A stretch of 35,660 bases of DNA from Altererythrobacter sp. (GCA_013002295.1 JABDKI010000089.1:1-35660); one strand, 5' to 3'. Shown: positions 10,571 through 20,649, counted from the first letter of the stretch. The notes: generated by a model from the letters alone, not told the origin. A program made the numbers and translations.

Positions 10571-11026
10571 ATGACAAAGTCAGTCCTAAAATCACTGCTC
10601 GCCTGCAATGGCGGCAGTGTTGCGATCGAAACAGCATTTATCGTGCCAATTCTGGCGACTATGGTGCTTGGCGGATTGGAGGTGAGCAATATCGTTTCAC
10701 GCCAAGCTGAACTCCAAACTGCCGCCGCTGAAGCGGCCGCAGTGGCGTTGGCGCGCGCGCCTAATGAAGCAAGCGAACGCCAAATGCTTGAGAGTATCAT
10801 TGTGTCATCGACAGGATTGGCTGCGGACAAGGTGTCGATGGTGCTTCGCTATCGTTGCGACACAGAACTAACTTTGGAAACCAATGCAAGTAGCTGTTCT
10901 TCGGCTGCGGTTGTTTCCGAATTCATCATTATCCGCATGAAGGATACCTACACGCCAGCCTGGACGCATTTTGGTATTGGCGGCCCAGTAGATTTCAACG
11001 TTTCGCGCCGGGTGCAAATTTCATGA
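10571..11026 (+). CDS. TadE-family protein
   Basis: NGGSVAIETAFIVPILATMVLGGLEVSNIV; start ATG at 10571, 2 nt after the stop of the upstream gene. Confidence 0.8.
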   Translation: MTKSVLKSLLACNGGSVAIETAFIVPILATMVLGGLEVSNIVSRQAELQTAAAEAAAVALARAPNEASERQMLESIIVSSTGLAADKVSMVLRYRCDTELTLETNASSCSSAAVVSEFIIIRMKDTYTPAWTHFGIGGPVDFNVSRRVQIS

Positions 11027-11454
11027 TTACAAACAGTAAATTTTTCGCTCGGGATAACAGTGGCTCGACCATCGTTGAGTTCGCGATCCTTGCCCCGGCA
11101 ATAATCGGATTATTATTCGGAGTGTTTCAAGTAGGTCTTGGGATGCAAGCCCAAAACGCCCTACGATCAATTGCACAAGAAACCGCGCGTTATGCAGTTG
11201 TCGAGTATCAAAAAGGCAATGAAATCGACAATGCCACAATCATAACTTGGGCAGAAAGCCGCGGTGCAGGAGCGCCTTACCTGCTCAACAATACTTTTGA
11301 TGTTCGGGTCACTGATGTCTCTACGCCCCGCGTATTCGGTACCCATGAGAAAACCATCAGTTTGACATATACTCCGCCATCAGTGGTTCCCTTGGTTGAC
11401 TGGGTGTCACCCCAGCTCACTTATTCACGGCCGATCATCGTCATCGACGAATAG
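11023..11454 (+). CDS. TadE-family protein
   Basis: DNSGSTIVEFAILAPAIIGLLFGVFQVGLGMQAQNALR; ATGA overlap with the preceding gene. Confidence 0.85.
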   Translation: MITNSKFFARDNSGSTIVEFAILAPAIIGLLFGVFQVGLGMQAQNALRSIAQETARYAVVEYQKGNEIDNATIITWAESRGAGAPYLLNNTFDVRVTDVSTPRVFGTHEKTISLTYTPPSVVPLVDWVSPQLTYSRPIIVIDE

Positions 11455-11474
11455 ATTGGGTGATTCGTAACTAT

Positions 11475-11503
11475 AAAGCGGCGGGCCTTAGTGCCCGCCG
11501 CTT
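11475..11503. terminator. Bidirectional terminator-like hairpin between convergent tadE and pdhB
   Basis: Perfect 12-bp stem AAAGCGGCGGGC-CTTAG-GCCCGCCGCTTT. Confidence 0.85.
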
Positions 11504-11513
11504 TCGTTTCGGA

Positions 11514-12872
11514 CTAATCCTTGTAACAAACCTTCTTGACGGCAGTGACGATGCGCGGCGCATCAATCAGCGCAAGCTTCTCCAGGTTCGCTGCATAGGG
11601 TAGCGGAACATCTTCATCGCATACGCGCAAGACCGGCGCGTCAAGATGATCGAATCCATCCTCCATGCAAATTGCCATCACTTCAGATGCGATTGAGCAT
11701 GTGGGCCAACCCTCTTCAGCGATCACGAGGCGGTTCGTCTTGGCGAGCGAAGTCAGGATTGCTTCCCTGTCCAGCGGGCGCAAAGTGCGAAGGTCGATAA
11801 CTTCTGCATCGATACCTTCTTCAGCCAGTGTGTCCGCCGCTTCCAGCGCGAGTCCGACCCCGATCGAGTAACTGACGATTGTAACGTCGCTGCCTTCACG
11901 CATGATCCGCCCCTTGCCGATGGGCAGGACATAGTCTTCCATGTCGGGCACATCGAAGCTGCGGCCGTAAACCAGCTCGTTCTCGAGGAAGACGACTGGA
12001 TCTTCGCTGCGGATCGCTGCCTTCAAAAGGCCCTTAGCATCTGCGCTGTCATATGGTGCAATCACGATCAGACCTGGCACACTGGCGTACCACGGGCCAT
12101 AGTTCTGGCTGTGTTGGGCACCAACCCGGCTGGCCGCGCCATTCGGGCCGCGGAACACGATTGGACAGCGCATCTGCCCGCCAGACATATAGTTTGTTTT
12201 CGCGGCTGAATTGATGATGTGATCAATCGCCTGCATCGCGAAGTTGAAAGTCATAAACTCGACAATGGGACGCAATCCGCCCATCGCCGCGCCGGAACCA
12301 ATCCCCGCAAAGCCGTATTCTGTAATTGGCGTGTCGATCACGCGCTTGGGACCAAATTCGTCGAGCAGGCCTTGCGTGACCTTATACGCGCCTTGGTATT
12401 CGGCGACTTCTTCACCCATCACAAAGACACGTTCGTCGCGGCGCATTTCCTCAGCCATGCCGTCACGTAAAGCTTCACGAACCGAGACTGGGGAGAAGCT
12501 CGTGCCTTCAGGGATTGATGGGTCAGCTTGTGGCTTTGCGACTGGCTTCGAAGGAGCAGGCGATGGTGCTGGAGCGGGCGCAACGTCCGCAGCAGGCGCC
12601 GCAGATGTCTCTGAAGGGCTCGCGTCGTCCCCCTCGCCTTCTAATTCGGCAATTACAGTGCCGACAGCGACATTCTCCGTGCCTTCCGCGACAAGGATCT
12701 TCGTAATCACGCCGTCATCAATGGCTTCAAATTCCATCGTTGCTTTGTCGGTCTCGATCTCCGCAATGATATCGCCGGCTTCAATCGTGTCGCCCACGTT
12801 CTTAAGCCATTTGGCGAGTGTGCCTTCTTCCATAGTCGGAGAAAGCGCCGGCATCTTGAGTTCAATCGCCAT
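11514..12872 (-). CDS. pdhB: Pyruvate dehydrogenase E1 component subunit beta with N-terminal lipoyl domain
   Basis: Lipoyl domain ([22 protein letters not shown]...[12 protein letters not shown]) followed by the E1-beta transketolase-like domain. Confidence 0.95.
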   Translation of the reverse strand: MAIELKMPALSPTMEEGTLAKWLKNVGDTIEAGDIIAEIETDKATMEFEAIDDGVITKILVAEGTENVAVGTVIAELEGEGDDASPSETSAAPAADVAPAPAPSPAPSKPVAKPQADPSIPEGTSFSPVSVREALRDGMAEEMRRDERVFVMGEEVAEYQGAYKVTQGLLDEFGPKRVIDTPITEYGFAGIGSGAAMGGLRPIVEFMTFNFAMQAIDHIINSAAKTNYMSGGQMRCPIVFRGPNGAASRVGAQHSQNYGPWYASVPGLIVIAPYDSADAKGLLKAAIRSEDPVVFLENELVYGRSFDVPDMEDYVLPIGKGRIMREGSDVTIVSYSIGVGLALEAADTLAEEGIDAEVIDLRTLRPLDREAILTSLAKTNRLVIAEEGWPTCSIASEVMAICMEDGFDHLDAPVLRVCDEDVPLPYAANLEKLALIDAPRIVTAVKKVCYKD

Positions 12873-12875
12873 GGC

Positions 12876-13958
12876 TCAATACTCCTCCACCAGAACATCG
12901 GTGTAGAGCTCAGACGCATCCGGCTCTGGCGAAGTTTCAGCAAAGTCCGCGCTTTCCGCAACGCGGGCCCGGATTGCCTTGTCGATGGCTTTCAAGTCTT
13001 CCTCTGTCTTGCCGTTTTCAAGCAGGACTTTCTTGAGCCCTTCGATGGGATCGCGATTGTCACGCATTCCCTGCACCTCTTCTCGGCTACGATATTTGGC
13101 AGGGTCGGACATGGAATGACCGCGATAACGATAAGTATTGCATTCTATCAACACGGGTCCGCCGCCTTCGCGTACGTGCTTGAACGCGATTTCGGCAGCG
13201 CTGCGAACCTCGAGCACGTCCATGCCGTTCACATCCATTCCTGGAATGCGAAATGCTGTGCCGCGGCGGTGGAATTCGGTCTCTGCGCTCGATCGTGCCG
13301 TGCTGGTGCCCATGGCATACTGATTGTTCTCGACCACAAACACGATTGGTAGATTCCAAAGGGACGCCATGTTGAAGGTCTCATAGACCTGGCCTTGGTT
13401 GGCTGCGCCATCACCAAAATACGCCAGGCATAGACCGCCATCTTCGTTGTATTTGTGCGCCAGAGCGAGTCCACCGCCGAGCGATACTTGCGCCCCTACA
13501 ATGCCATGGCCGCCATAGAATTTGTGCTCGGTGCTGAACATATGCATCGAGCCGCCCTTCCCCTTCGAAATACCAGCCTGACGTCCGGTCAGCTCTGCCA
13601 TAATGACGTTGGGATCGATGCCGTAAGCAAGCATATGGCCATGATCGCGATAGCCGGTGATCACACTGTCCCTGTCATTATCAAGCGCGCTTTGTAGGCC
13701 AATCGCAACAGCTTCCTGCCCGATGTACAAATGGCAAAAACCGCCGATCAGGCCGAGACCATAAAGCTGACCTGCCTTTTCCTCAAACCGGCGGATGAGA
13801 AGCATCTGCTCATAGAAAGTGAGCAATTCCTCTTCGCTAGCATCGTATTTGAGGTTCTTCTCATGCGCTTCCTGAAGCGAATGCAGAACGAACTCGCCGT
13901 CGTTTGTAGCTGGAGATTTACCAGACGCATCCTGCGTCTTTTTCGCGGCTTTAGCCAA
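12876..13958 (-). CDS. pdhA: Pyruvate dehydrogenase E1 component subunit alpha
   Basis: RRFEEKAGQLYGLGLIGGFCHLYIGQEAVA, GDGAANQGQVYETFNMA and TYRYRGHSMSDP. Confidence 0.95.
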   Translation of the reverse strand: MAKAAKKTQDASGKSPATNDGEFVLHSLQEAHEKNLKYDASEEELLTFYEQMLLIRRFEEKAGQLYGLGLIGGFCHLYIGQEAVAIGLQSALDNDRDSVITGYRDHGHMLAYGIDPNVIMAELTGRQAGISKGKGGSMHMFSTEHKFYGGHGIVGAQVSLGGGLALAHKYNEDGGLCLAYFGDGAANQGQVYETFNMASLWNLPIVFVVENNQYAMGTSTARSSAETEFHRRGTAFRIPGMDVNGMDVLEVRSAAEIAFKHVREGGGPVLIECNTYRYRGHSMSDPAKYRSREEVQGMRDNRDPIEGLKKVLLENGKTEEDLKAIDKAIRARVAESADFAETSPEPDASELYTDVLVEEY

Positions 13959-14091
13959 AGCTCACATCCTTGTTTATTGTTCTTCCCCGGGGAGGTGGGT
14001 TGCTCGCATACTATAGGCGCAAGCCGCACGGTTACGCAACGTCAAGCGCGCATCTGCGCATACGAAATCTTCAAGTTGAATTGAGCCGCAA

Positions 14092-14391
14092 TTACTCTTG
14101 GTCAAGCGTGATGACGATCTCATCCGGGTGAACAACATTCATGTTCTCCCGCAGCAGCTCGCCCACCAAGTCAGGGTCCGCCCCATCCGGATGAAGCCGG
14201 TCGACCTTATTCTTGAGCATGTCTCGCTTGACTTGCATCTCCGCAATCTGAGCCTTGCGTTGTTCCAGCAGCTCTTCAGTCTCGTTCCACTCGAGCAGTC
14301 CTGTCGGACCCCCAATCGCAAAACTCGCAATAAGCAGCAGTGCCGCAAGAGCCAAGCCCTGCCTCAATTGCTCTTTTGGTGGTTTGCGCAT
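14092..14391 (-). CDS. ftsB: FtsB/DivIC-family septum formation initiator
   Basis: Single TM segment followed by a short coiled coil (ELLEQRKAQIAEMQVKRDMLKNKVDRLHP); located upstream of pdhA, as is common in alphaproteobacteria. Confidence 0.75.
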   Translation of the reverse strand: MRKPPKEQLRQGLALAALLLIASFAIGGPTGLLEWNETEELLEQRKAQIAEMQVKRDMLKNKVDRLHPDGADPDLVGELLRENMNVVHPDEIVITLDQE

Positions 14392-14460
14392 TTTGCCCCG
14401 TCCTCGTCAAACGCACAGAATCATAGTTAACTGCCGCGTGCAAGTGGTTTGTGTCACAAA

Positions 14461-15621
14461 TCAGTAGGAACGCGGCAGCCCGAGTACGTGTTCGGACAAA
14501 TATGACAGGATGAGGTTGGTCGATATGGGCGCGACGGTGTAGAGCCGCGCTTCGCGAAACTTCCTTTCGACATCATACTCTTCAGCGAACCCAAACCCGC
14601 CAAAGGTCTGCACGCACATATCCGCCGAAGCCCAGCTTGCCTCCGATGCAAGCAGCTTGGCCATATTGGCTTCTTCGCCCGCATTGCCGCCTTGATCATA
14701 AACATCAGCCGCATGGTGCACCATCAATTCGGCCGCGCGCATTTGCGCATAGCAACGCGCGATCGGAAACTGCACGCCTTGGTTCTGACCTATTGGTCGG
14801 CTGAAAACTTCGCGTTCATTGGCGTAGCCCTTTGCCTTTTCAATGAACCATTTGGCATCGCCGATGCATTCGGCAGCGATCAAAACGCGCTCTGCGTTCA
14901 TGCCCGAAAGGATATAGCGGAAGCCCTTCCCTTCTTCCCCGATCAGCGCGCTGGCCGGGATACGCATATCGTCGAAGAAAACTTCGCAAGACGAATGGTT
15001 CATCATCGTGCGGATCGGCTTGATCGTCATCCCCTTCCCCACAACTTCGCGCATATCGACAAGGAAGATCGACAGCCCTTCGGTTCGCTTCTCCACTTCC
15101 TCACGCGGTGTTGTTCGTGCCAGCAACAGCATCAGATCGGAATGCTCGGCCCGGCTCGTCCAGATCTTCTGGCCGTTGATCACATATTCATCGCTGTCTT
15201 TCGTTGCGCGAGTCTTGAGCGAAAGCGTATCGGTTCCGCTGGTTGGCTCGGAGACGCCGAATGCCTGTAGGCGCAGCTCACCGTTGGCGATCTTGGGTAG
15301 ATATTCGGCCTTTTGCGCATCGCTGCCGTATCGAAGCAGGGTGTTCATGATGTACATTTGCGCATGGGCCGCACCGCCATTGCAACCTGAAGCCTGGATC
15401 TCTTCCATGATGACCGATGCTGCATCTAGCTTAAGTCCGCTGCCCCCAAACTCTTCCGGGATCAGCGCGGCCAAAAAACCGGACTTGGTGAGCGCATCAA
15501 CAAATTCTGCCGGATAATCCCGCGTGCGATCCTTTTCACGCCAATACTCGCCGGGAAACTCTTCACAAAGCGCACGTACCGCGCGTCGGATCTCAGTCAG
15601 TTCTTCGCTTTCCTGCATCAC
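14461..15621 (-). CDS. Acyl-CoA dehydrogenase
   Basis: QAFGVSEPTSGTDTLSLKTRA, VINGQKIWTSRAEHSD and QTFGGFGFAEEYDVERKFREAR. Confidence 0.93.
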   Translation of the reverse strand: MMQESEELTEIRRAVRALCEEFPGEYWREKDRTRDYPAEFVDALTKSGFLAALIPEEFGGSGLKLDAASVIMEEIQASGCNGGAAHAQMYIMNTLLRYGSDAQKAEYLPKIANGELRLQAFGVSEPTSGTDTLSLKTRATKDSDEYVINGQKIWTSRAEHSDLMLLLARTTPREEVEKRTEGLSIFLVDMREVVGKGMTIKPIRTMMNHSSCEVFFDDMRIPASALIGEEGKGFRYILSGMNAERVLIAAECIGDAKWFIEKAKGYANEREVFSRPIGQNQGVQFPIARCYAQMRAAELMVHHAADVYDQGGNAGEEANMAKLLASEASWASADMCVQTFGGFGFAEEYDVERKFREARLYTVAPISTNLILSYLSEHVLGLPRSY

Positions 15622-15777
15622 TGCTGGATTTCCCTCTTTGAAGTTGCCTGCGCTGATTGCCCAAGTGCGAGCGCCAAGTCCACCTGATCAAGTTGATAGA
15701 CTTGCGCAATCGGTACTTTCGGATCAATACCCTTGCGCTATCCATTGGTTTGGTAGGCAACGGGGACAATCTTAAAT

Positions 15778-16623
15778 ATGCTCAATCAGATCGATTATCA
15801 GGTCACGGCAATGATGGACGGATTTGTGCAATCCATCCCATTGATCGTTGTCGCCATTATTATCCTTTTGCTGACCGGTCTGGTCGCTGGTTTTGCAGTC
15901 AAGATTGCAGATCGCATCACTGGAAAAGCTGACGTTCGGCCTTCTCTGCGAAATCTGGTGGAGACTTTGGTCAAACTGGCAATCTGGCTGTTCGGCGTCA
16001 TGCTGGCGGCAATTGTCGTTTTCCCCGACTTAACCCCTGGTAGCCTGTTCGCCGGCCTAGGCATTGGTGCGGTCGCAATCGGCTTTGCATTCCAGGATAT
16101 CTTCGAGAATTTTCTTGCGGGCGTGTTGATCATGCTGCGTCAGAAAATGCGCATTGGCGACACGATCGAATGCGAAGGAATCGAAGGCAAGGTTGAACAC
16201 ATCACCTTGCGCGAAACACACGTTCGCGCATTGTCTGGAGAGCTGACGGTCGTTCCGAACTCGATCTTGTTCAAGAACCCGGTCGAAATACTGACCGATC
16301 AGGAACAGCGCCGCTTCGATGTTGTGGTTGGCGTTGCCTATGACTCAAACCTTGATCAAGCAGCAGAAGTAATCCGAAAGTCGGTAGAGAGCGTGGATGG
16401 AATCATTCTCGACAAAGGCATTGATGTCTTTGCGCAAGAGTTCAATTCCTGCTCTGTCGATTTCAAGGTCCGTTGGTGGACTGGCTCGACCAATCGGGAC
16501 GGGCACGAGAGCCGTGACAAGGTCATCCGCGCAATCAAGCAAGGCTTGGACAATGCGGGTATCGAAATCCCCTTCCCCTATGTCACGCATACATTCAAGG
16601 GTGCGGTCCCCCTCGATAAATAG
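15778..16623 (+). CDS. Small-conductance mechanosensitive channel (MscS family)
   Basis: GSLFAGLGIGAVAIGFAFQDIFENFLAGVLIMLRQKMRIGDTIE pore helix/beta-domain signature. Confidence 0.93.
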   Translation: MLNQIDYQVTAMMDGFVQSIPLIVVAIIILLLTGLVAGFAVKIADRITGKADVRPSLRNLVETLVKLAIWLFGVMLAAIVVFPDLTPGSLFAGLGIGAVAIGFAFQDIFENFLAGVLIMLRQKMRIGDTIECEGIEGKVEHITLRETHVRALSGELTVVPNSILFKNPVEILTDQEQRRFDVVVGVAYDSNLDQAAEVIRKSVESVDGIILDKGIDVFAQEFNSCSVDFKVRWWTGSTNRDGHESRDKVIRAIKQGLDNAGIEIPFPYVTHTFKGAVPLDK

Positions 16624-16693
16624 CGCTTGCTTAAGGGTTAGTGGCCTTTAGGTTTTTTCGTGCTACTCAATTTCTTCAAGGAGATTGTGTGCC

Positions 16694-17608
16694 ATGGAAA
16701 TCCTGCGTTTTGACCCCGCCCGTTTCACCAGCATCCCTGACTATCCATTTTCCGAGAACTGGTTGGAAATCGAATTGGGTGGCGGACACCGCGGACAGAT
16801 GCATTACCTCGATGAAGGGCCCAAAGACGCACCGCCTTTGCTGCTGTTTCATGGCGAGCCAAGCTGGAGCTTCCTCTATCGCAAGATGATCCCAATCCTG
16901 GTGCAGGCGGGATTCCGCTGCCTCGCGCCAGATCTGATCGGATTTGGCAAGAGCGACAAACCTGACGATCAAAGCTTTTACACCTATGCTCGCCACGTTG
17001 ATTGGCTCGAACAATGGCGGGATGCCATGGTGCCTCAGGAAGCCGGGCTCTTTTGTCAGGACTGGGGCGGACTGTTAGGCCTTCGAATGGTTGGCCGCGC
17101 GCCTGACCGGTTCAGTTTTGTTGTGGCCAGCAACACATTCCTGCCGACCGGCGGCACGCCTTCGCCTGCGTTCCTCGCTTGGCGCGAGTTTGCGAAAAGC
17201 TCGCCCGATTTCAAGATTGGTGAGCTACTACAGCGTGCGACCTTTACCGAGCGTTCAGCGGCAGAAGTTGCTGCCTATGACGCCCCCTTCCCTGACGAAC
17301 CGAGCAAAGCGGGCGCGCGTGCTTTCCCTCAGTTGGTGCCGGTCGAAGATGGCATGGCAGGCATTGAAGAAAACACAGCAGCTTGGGAGCATTTGGCCGC
17401 ATACGACAAGCCGTTCCTGACCCTGTTTGGTGCGGACGATCCTGTTACGGGCGGGCTCGGAGAAACACTAGCCGGGCGGATCAAAGGCGCAGAAGGCCTG
17501 CCGCACGACATCATGAGCGGATGTGGCCACTTCTGCCAGGAAGACCGGCCAGCAGAGCTATCCCAAGGTGTAATCGATACGGCCAATCAGGCAGGCATTC
17601 TGAATTGA
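16694..17608 (+). CDS. Haloalkane dehalogenase (alpha/beta hydrolase, HLD-I/DhlA-like)
   Basis: HGEPSWSFLYRKMIP, nucleophile elbow CQDWGGLLGLR, GADDPVTGG acid region, GCGHFCQED histidine; colinear with DhlA-type proteins. Confidence 0.85.
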   Translation: MEILRFDPARFTSIPDYPFSENWLEIELGGGHRGQMHYLDEGPKDAPPLLLFHGEPSWSFLYRKMIPILVQAGFRCLAPDLIGFGKSDKPDDQSFYTYARHVDWLEQWRDAMVPQEAGLFCQDWGGLLGLRMVGRAPDRFSFVVASNTFLPTGGTPSPAFLAWREFAKSSPDFKIGELLQRATFTERSAAEVAAYDAPFPDEPSKAGARAFPQLVPVEDGMAGIEENTAAWEHLAAYDKPFLTLFGADDPVTGGLGETLAGRIKGAEGLPHDIMSGCGHFCQEDRPAELSQGVIDTANQAGILN

Positions 17609-18792
17609 GCCAAGCGGGCTATCTCAGCCGCGCGCAGGAATACGGGCTCGCCGCGACGACCGCGGTGGTCACTGCGAATGCGTATTACATCCATCCCATT
17701 ATAGGAGAGGTGGCGCGCGATTTCGGAGTAAGCGATGGCGCAATCGGCGTCGTTCCTGCACTCAATCAGATTGCGCTAGCCATCGGCATTTTCCTGCTTC
17801 TGCCGTTGGGCGACCGATACTCCAACCGTAGCCTATGCATCCTGTTTGTCAGCCTGCAAACACTCGCGATGTTGGGGATGGCTTTGGCAGCGCAGTTTGC
17901 TCTCTTTACATTGGCATCGACACTGCTTGGGTTTGTGACGATCGCACCCTATCTGCTCCCGGCATTTGCTTCCAAGCGCGTTGCTCCAGAGCGGCTCGGC
18001 CAAGTCACCGCGCTGCTCACAGCCGGTGTAATCTTTGGCATTCTTGTCGCGCGTGTTGGCGCTGGTATCGTTACCGAAGCCTTTGGCTGGCGCACAGTCT
18101 ATTGGATTGCCGCCAGCCTGATGATTGCAGTTACGCTGATGCTCCCGTTCTCAATGCAGAGCGAGACGGTGCCAGAAAAGCGCCCATCCGGTTCTTATCG
18201 CGGGCTTCTAGCGTCAGTGATTAGCTTGGCTCGGCAGCATAAGGATGTTCTGAATTCCGCGCTGATCCAGGGTCTCAACTTTGGTTGTTTCACCGCAGTC
18301 TGGCTGGCACTTGCCTTACACTTGACCAGCCCTGAACTTGGCTATGGGGTCGATACTGTCGGTTATCTGGCGGGCATCGGCGCGATCAGTGTTCTTACAA
18401 CGCCGCGCATTGGTCGATGGGCCGACCATGTAGGGCCGCGGCGTGCCAGAGCCATTGTCGCTGTACTGCAGTTTGCGGGAATTGCTTTACTCTATCCGTT
18501 TGGATTCAACGCGTGGGTTGTGCTTATCCCGCTAACGCTCATCAATCTGGTTGGCCCATCGGTCGATGTGACCAGTCGAATGATATTTCTCGCGCTGGAG
18601 CCTGCGATTCGAACACGTCTGACGACAATCTATATCGTAATCATGTTTATCGGCGGCGGCTTTGGAAGCGTTTTAGGGACAGCCATTTATGATGGATACG
18701 GCTGGGCCGGCACATGCCTGCTTGTCACCATGGCTTCAGCCACAATCTCGCTTCTGGCCTTGGCGAACTTCCGACGATTTGGCGCGCGATAA
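17605..18792 (+). CDS. MFS transporter
   Basis: About 12 hydrophobic segments with an MFS-like GDRYSNR motif. TTG start at 17605 overlaps the dehalogenase stop; the longer track ORF begins inside the dehalogenase gene. Confidence 0.85.
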   Translation: MSQAGYLSRAQEYGLAATTAVVTANAYYIHPIIGEVARDFGVSDGAIGVVPALNQIALAIGIFLLLPLGDRYSNRSLCILFVSLQTLAMLGMALAAQFALFTLASTLLGFVTIAPYLLPAFASKRVAPERLGQVTALLTAGVIFGILVARVGAGIVTEAFGWRTVYWIAASLMIAVTLMLPFSMQSETVPEKRPSGSYRGLLASVISLARQHKDVLNSALIQGLNFGCFTAVWLALALHLTSPELGYGVDTVGYLAGIGAISVLTTPRIGRWADHVGPRRARAIVAVLQFAGIALLYPFGFNAWVVLIPLTLINLVGPSVDVTSRMIFLALEPAIRTRLTTIYIVIMFIGGGFGSVLGTAIYDGYGWAGTCLLVTMASATISLLALANFRRFGAR

Positions 18793-18797
18793 TTTGA

Positions 18798-18874
18798 TGG
18801 TGACCCCGGCGTGATTCGAACACGCGGCCCCCAGATTAGGAATCTGGTGCTCTATCCGGCTGAGCTACGGGGCC
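18798..18874 (-). tRNA. tRNA-Arg (anticodon CCT)
   Basis: Minus strand GGCCCCGTAGCTCAGCCGGATAGAGCACCAGATTCCTAATCTGGGGGCCGCGTGTTCGAATCACGCCGGGGTCACCA: cloverleaf, anticodon loop TTCCTAA, encoded CCA. Confidence 0.95.
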
Positions 18875-19008
18875 CCGCGGAACCCAATAGCACTGAATAT
18901 TGGTCGCGCAAGCGACCCAAAGCGCGACTGCGGGCCCGCAGCGATACGATCTATGGTGGTATGAGCGAAGATCTCGCACACCCGGAGGGTGCTAGACCCA
19001 AAGATACA

Positions 19009-19488
19009 TCAATTCAGATCTTCAGGTGGTGCAACAGGGAAAGGCAGCGGTGCAATCGCAATGCCTTCATCGACCAGACCTTGCGCTTCTTCCAGGCTGG
19101 CCTGCCCGTGTATCGGTTTCTCGTCCGCTTCGCCGTAATGCATCTTTCGCGATGTCTCAGCGAACTTGTCACCTACCCATGTGCTTTGCTTCAGCGCCTT
19201 CGCCTGTGCCTCGGCAAGTTTGGTCAACGCATGTTGCACTTCAGGCGGCATAGGTGTGTTCGAAAGCTGGCTGACGTCCTGTCCGTCAGACTTAGCCGGT
19301 ACAGTGTCGCCCTTTGTGTTGCCTTTTGCAGGCACAGCGGGGGCCATAGGCGCTTTGGTGACAGCTTCGCTGCCGCAATGCGGGCATGACAACATCCCGC
19401 GCTCTAACTGCTCGACATAGTCGTCAGACGAGCCGAACCAGCCTTCGAAGCGATGGCTTTGGTTACAGATGAGGTCATAAACGATCAT
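19009..19488 (-). CDS. DUF1178 family protein
   Basis: MIVYDLICNQSHRFEGWFGSSDDYVEQLERGMLSCPHCGS with Cys pairs characteristic of DUF1178. Confidence 0.9.
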   Translation of the reverse strand: MIVYDLICNQSHRFEGWFGSSDDYVEQLERGMLSCPHCGSEAVTKAPMAPAVPAKGNTKGDTVPAKSDGQDVSQLSNTPMPPEVQHALTKLAEAQAKALKQSTWVGDKFAETSRKMHYGEADEKPIHGQASLEEAQGLVDEGIAIAPLPFPVAPPEDLN

Positions 19489-19496
19489 TGCGCGCT

Positions 19497-20315
19497 CTAT
19501 TTGGCGATTGGGCGCCGATTAGCAAGGCTTGGCAATTGAGAGCGAACCTCTTCCACGCGCGAAAGATCGATATCGCAATATGCCAATCCGGGCTTGTCTC
19601 CACCCATATCCAGCAGAATTTTGCCCCACGGATCGACCACCAAAGAGTGTCCGTATGTCTCGCGTCCGTCCTCATGTTGACCCACCTGCCCGGCTGCAAT
19701 CACGAAGGCACTCGCTTCAATCGCGCGGGCGCGCAGCATGACATGCCAATGATCGCGCCCGGTTGGCACAGTGAAGGCAGCCGGCACCGCAATCGCATCA
19801 CATTTCCGTTGCCCCAGCTGCTCGAACAATGCCGGGAAACGCATGTCATAACAGATGGTCAAACCAAGCCGTCCCAATGGGGTATCATCAATCGTAACTA
19901 CTTGCGTACCTGGCTCGTATGCCGCGCTTTCACGCCAACTCTCACCGTTCGACAACTGCACATCGAACATATGAATTTTGTCGTATGTCGCGCGTAGCCC
20001 CAGCGGTCCTCCGAAATAGAATGATCTGTTGGCCCAACGCCTATTCACGCCCATTACCGGCATTGCTCCGATCGCTAAATCAATCCCGGTTTCAGCAGAC
20101 AATTTATCTAACCTGTCGCTGATACGGTTAGGCTCTGTTGACTCGATCCAGGACCCGGCGCGCTTGCGATCCTTGTCCAACAGCACAGACATTTCCGGCG
20201 TGAAGAGAATCTCAGCGCCACCTCTTCCAGCTTCAATCGCAGCCGCCTCCAGCGCGAAATAGTTCGCTTCAGGATCAACGCCTGACGTCATCTGCAAGAC
20301 AGCTATGCGCGGCAC
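19497..20315 (-). CDS. Carbon-nitrogen hydrolase (nitrilase superfamily)
   Basis: FTPEMS glutamate motif, YDKIHMFDV lysine motif, LTICYDMRFPALFEQL cysteine motif. Confidence 0.9.
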   Translation of the reverse strand: MPRIAVLQMTSGVDPEANYFALEAAAIEAGRGGAEILFTPEMSVLLDKDRKRAGSWIESTEPNRISDRLDKLSAETGIDLAIGAMPVMGVNRRWANRSFYFGGPLGLRATYDKIHMFDVQLSNGESWRESAAYEPGTQVVTIDDTPLGRLGLTICYDMRFPALFEQLGQRKCDAIAVPAAFTVPTGRDHWHVMLRARAIEASAFVIAAGQVGQHEDGRETYGHSLVVDPWGKILLDMGGDKPGLAYCDIDLSRVEEVRSQLPSLANRRPIAK

Positions 20316-20324
20316 GTAAGCGCC

Positions 20325-20582
20325 CTACCCCGCCAGCAATGAGTCGAGCTTGCCTTCGCGTTCCAGCGCGACGAGATCATCTGATCCGCCGACATGGACA
20401 TCGTCAATGAAAATCTGCGGCACTGTCATGGCACTGGGTGCGCGTGCCAGCATTTCATCCCGTTTGGGGCCGCCCATTGTGATGTCATACTCGTTAAACT
20501 CGGCGCCCTTCTCCTTCAGCAGGCGCTTGGCACGAACACAGAATCCGCAGGCGAACTTGGTGTAGATGTCGATTGTCGGCAT
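20325..20582 (-). CDS. grxC: Glutaredoxin 3
   Basis: MPTIDIYTKFACGFCVRAKRLLKEKG with CGFC variant active site, TVPQIFIDDVHVGGSDDL; start at 20582. Confidence 0.93.
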   Translation of the reverse strand: MPTIDIYTKFACGFCVRAKRLLKEKGAEFNEYDITMGGPKRDEMLARAPSAMTVPQIFIDDVHVGGSDDLVALEREGKLDSLLAG

Positions 20583-20621
20583 CGTATTTCTCTTGTCCCG
20601 TTTGCTCCCGAATGCGGGAGA

Positions 20622-20649
20622 CTTGAAAGCCCATTTGCGACACCTATTT
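20622..20649 (+). promoter_or_regulatory. RpoH (sigma32)-like promoter upstream of hsp20
   Basis: CTTGAAA (20622-20628), 14-nt spacer, CCTATTT (20643-20649); resembles the heat-shock sigma consensus CTTGAA / CCCCAT-T. Confidence 0.55.

Noticed and set aside
17383-17604. N-terminal extension of the MFS ORF as given in the ORF track
   Set aside because: This part lies inside the dehalogenase gene in another frame; the sensible start is TTG at 17605.
18798-18874. tRNA-Arg(CCT) as an integration site for a mobile island
   Set aside because: No integrase, direct repeat of the tRNA 3' end or foreign-looking cargo nearby; flanking genes look chromosomal.
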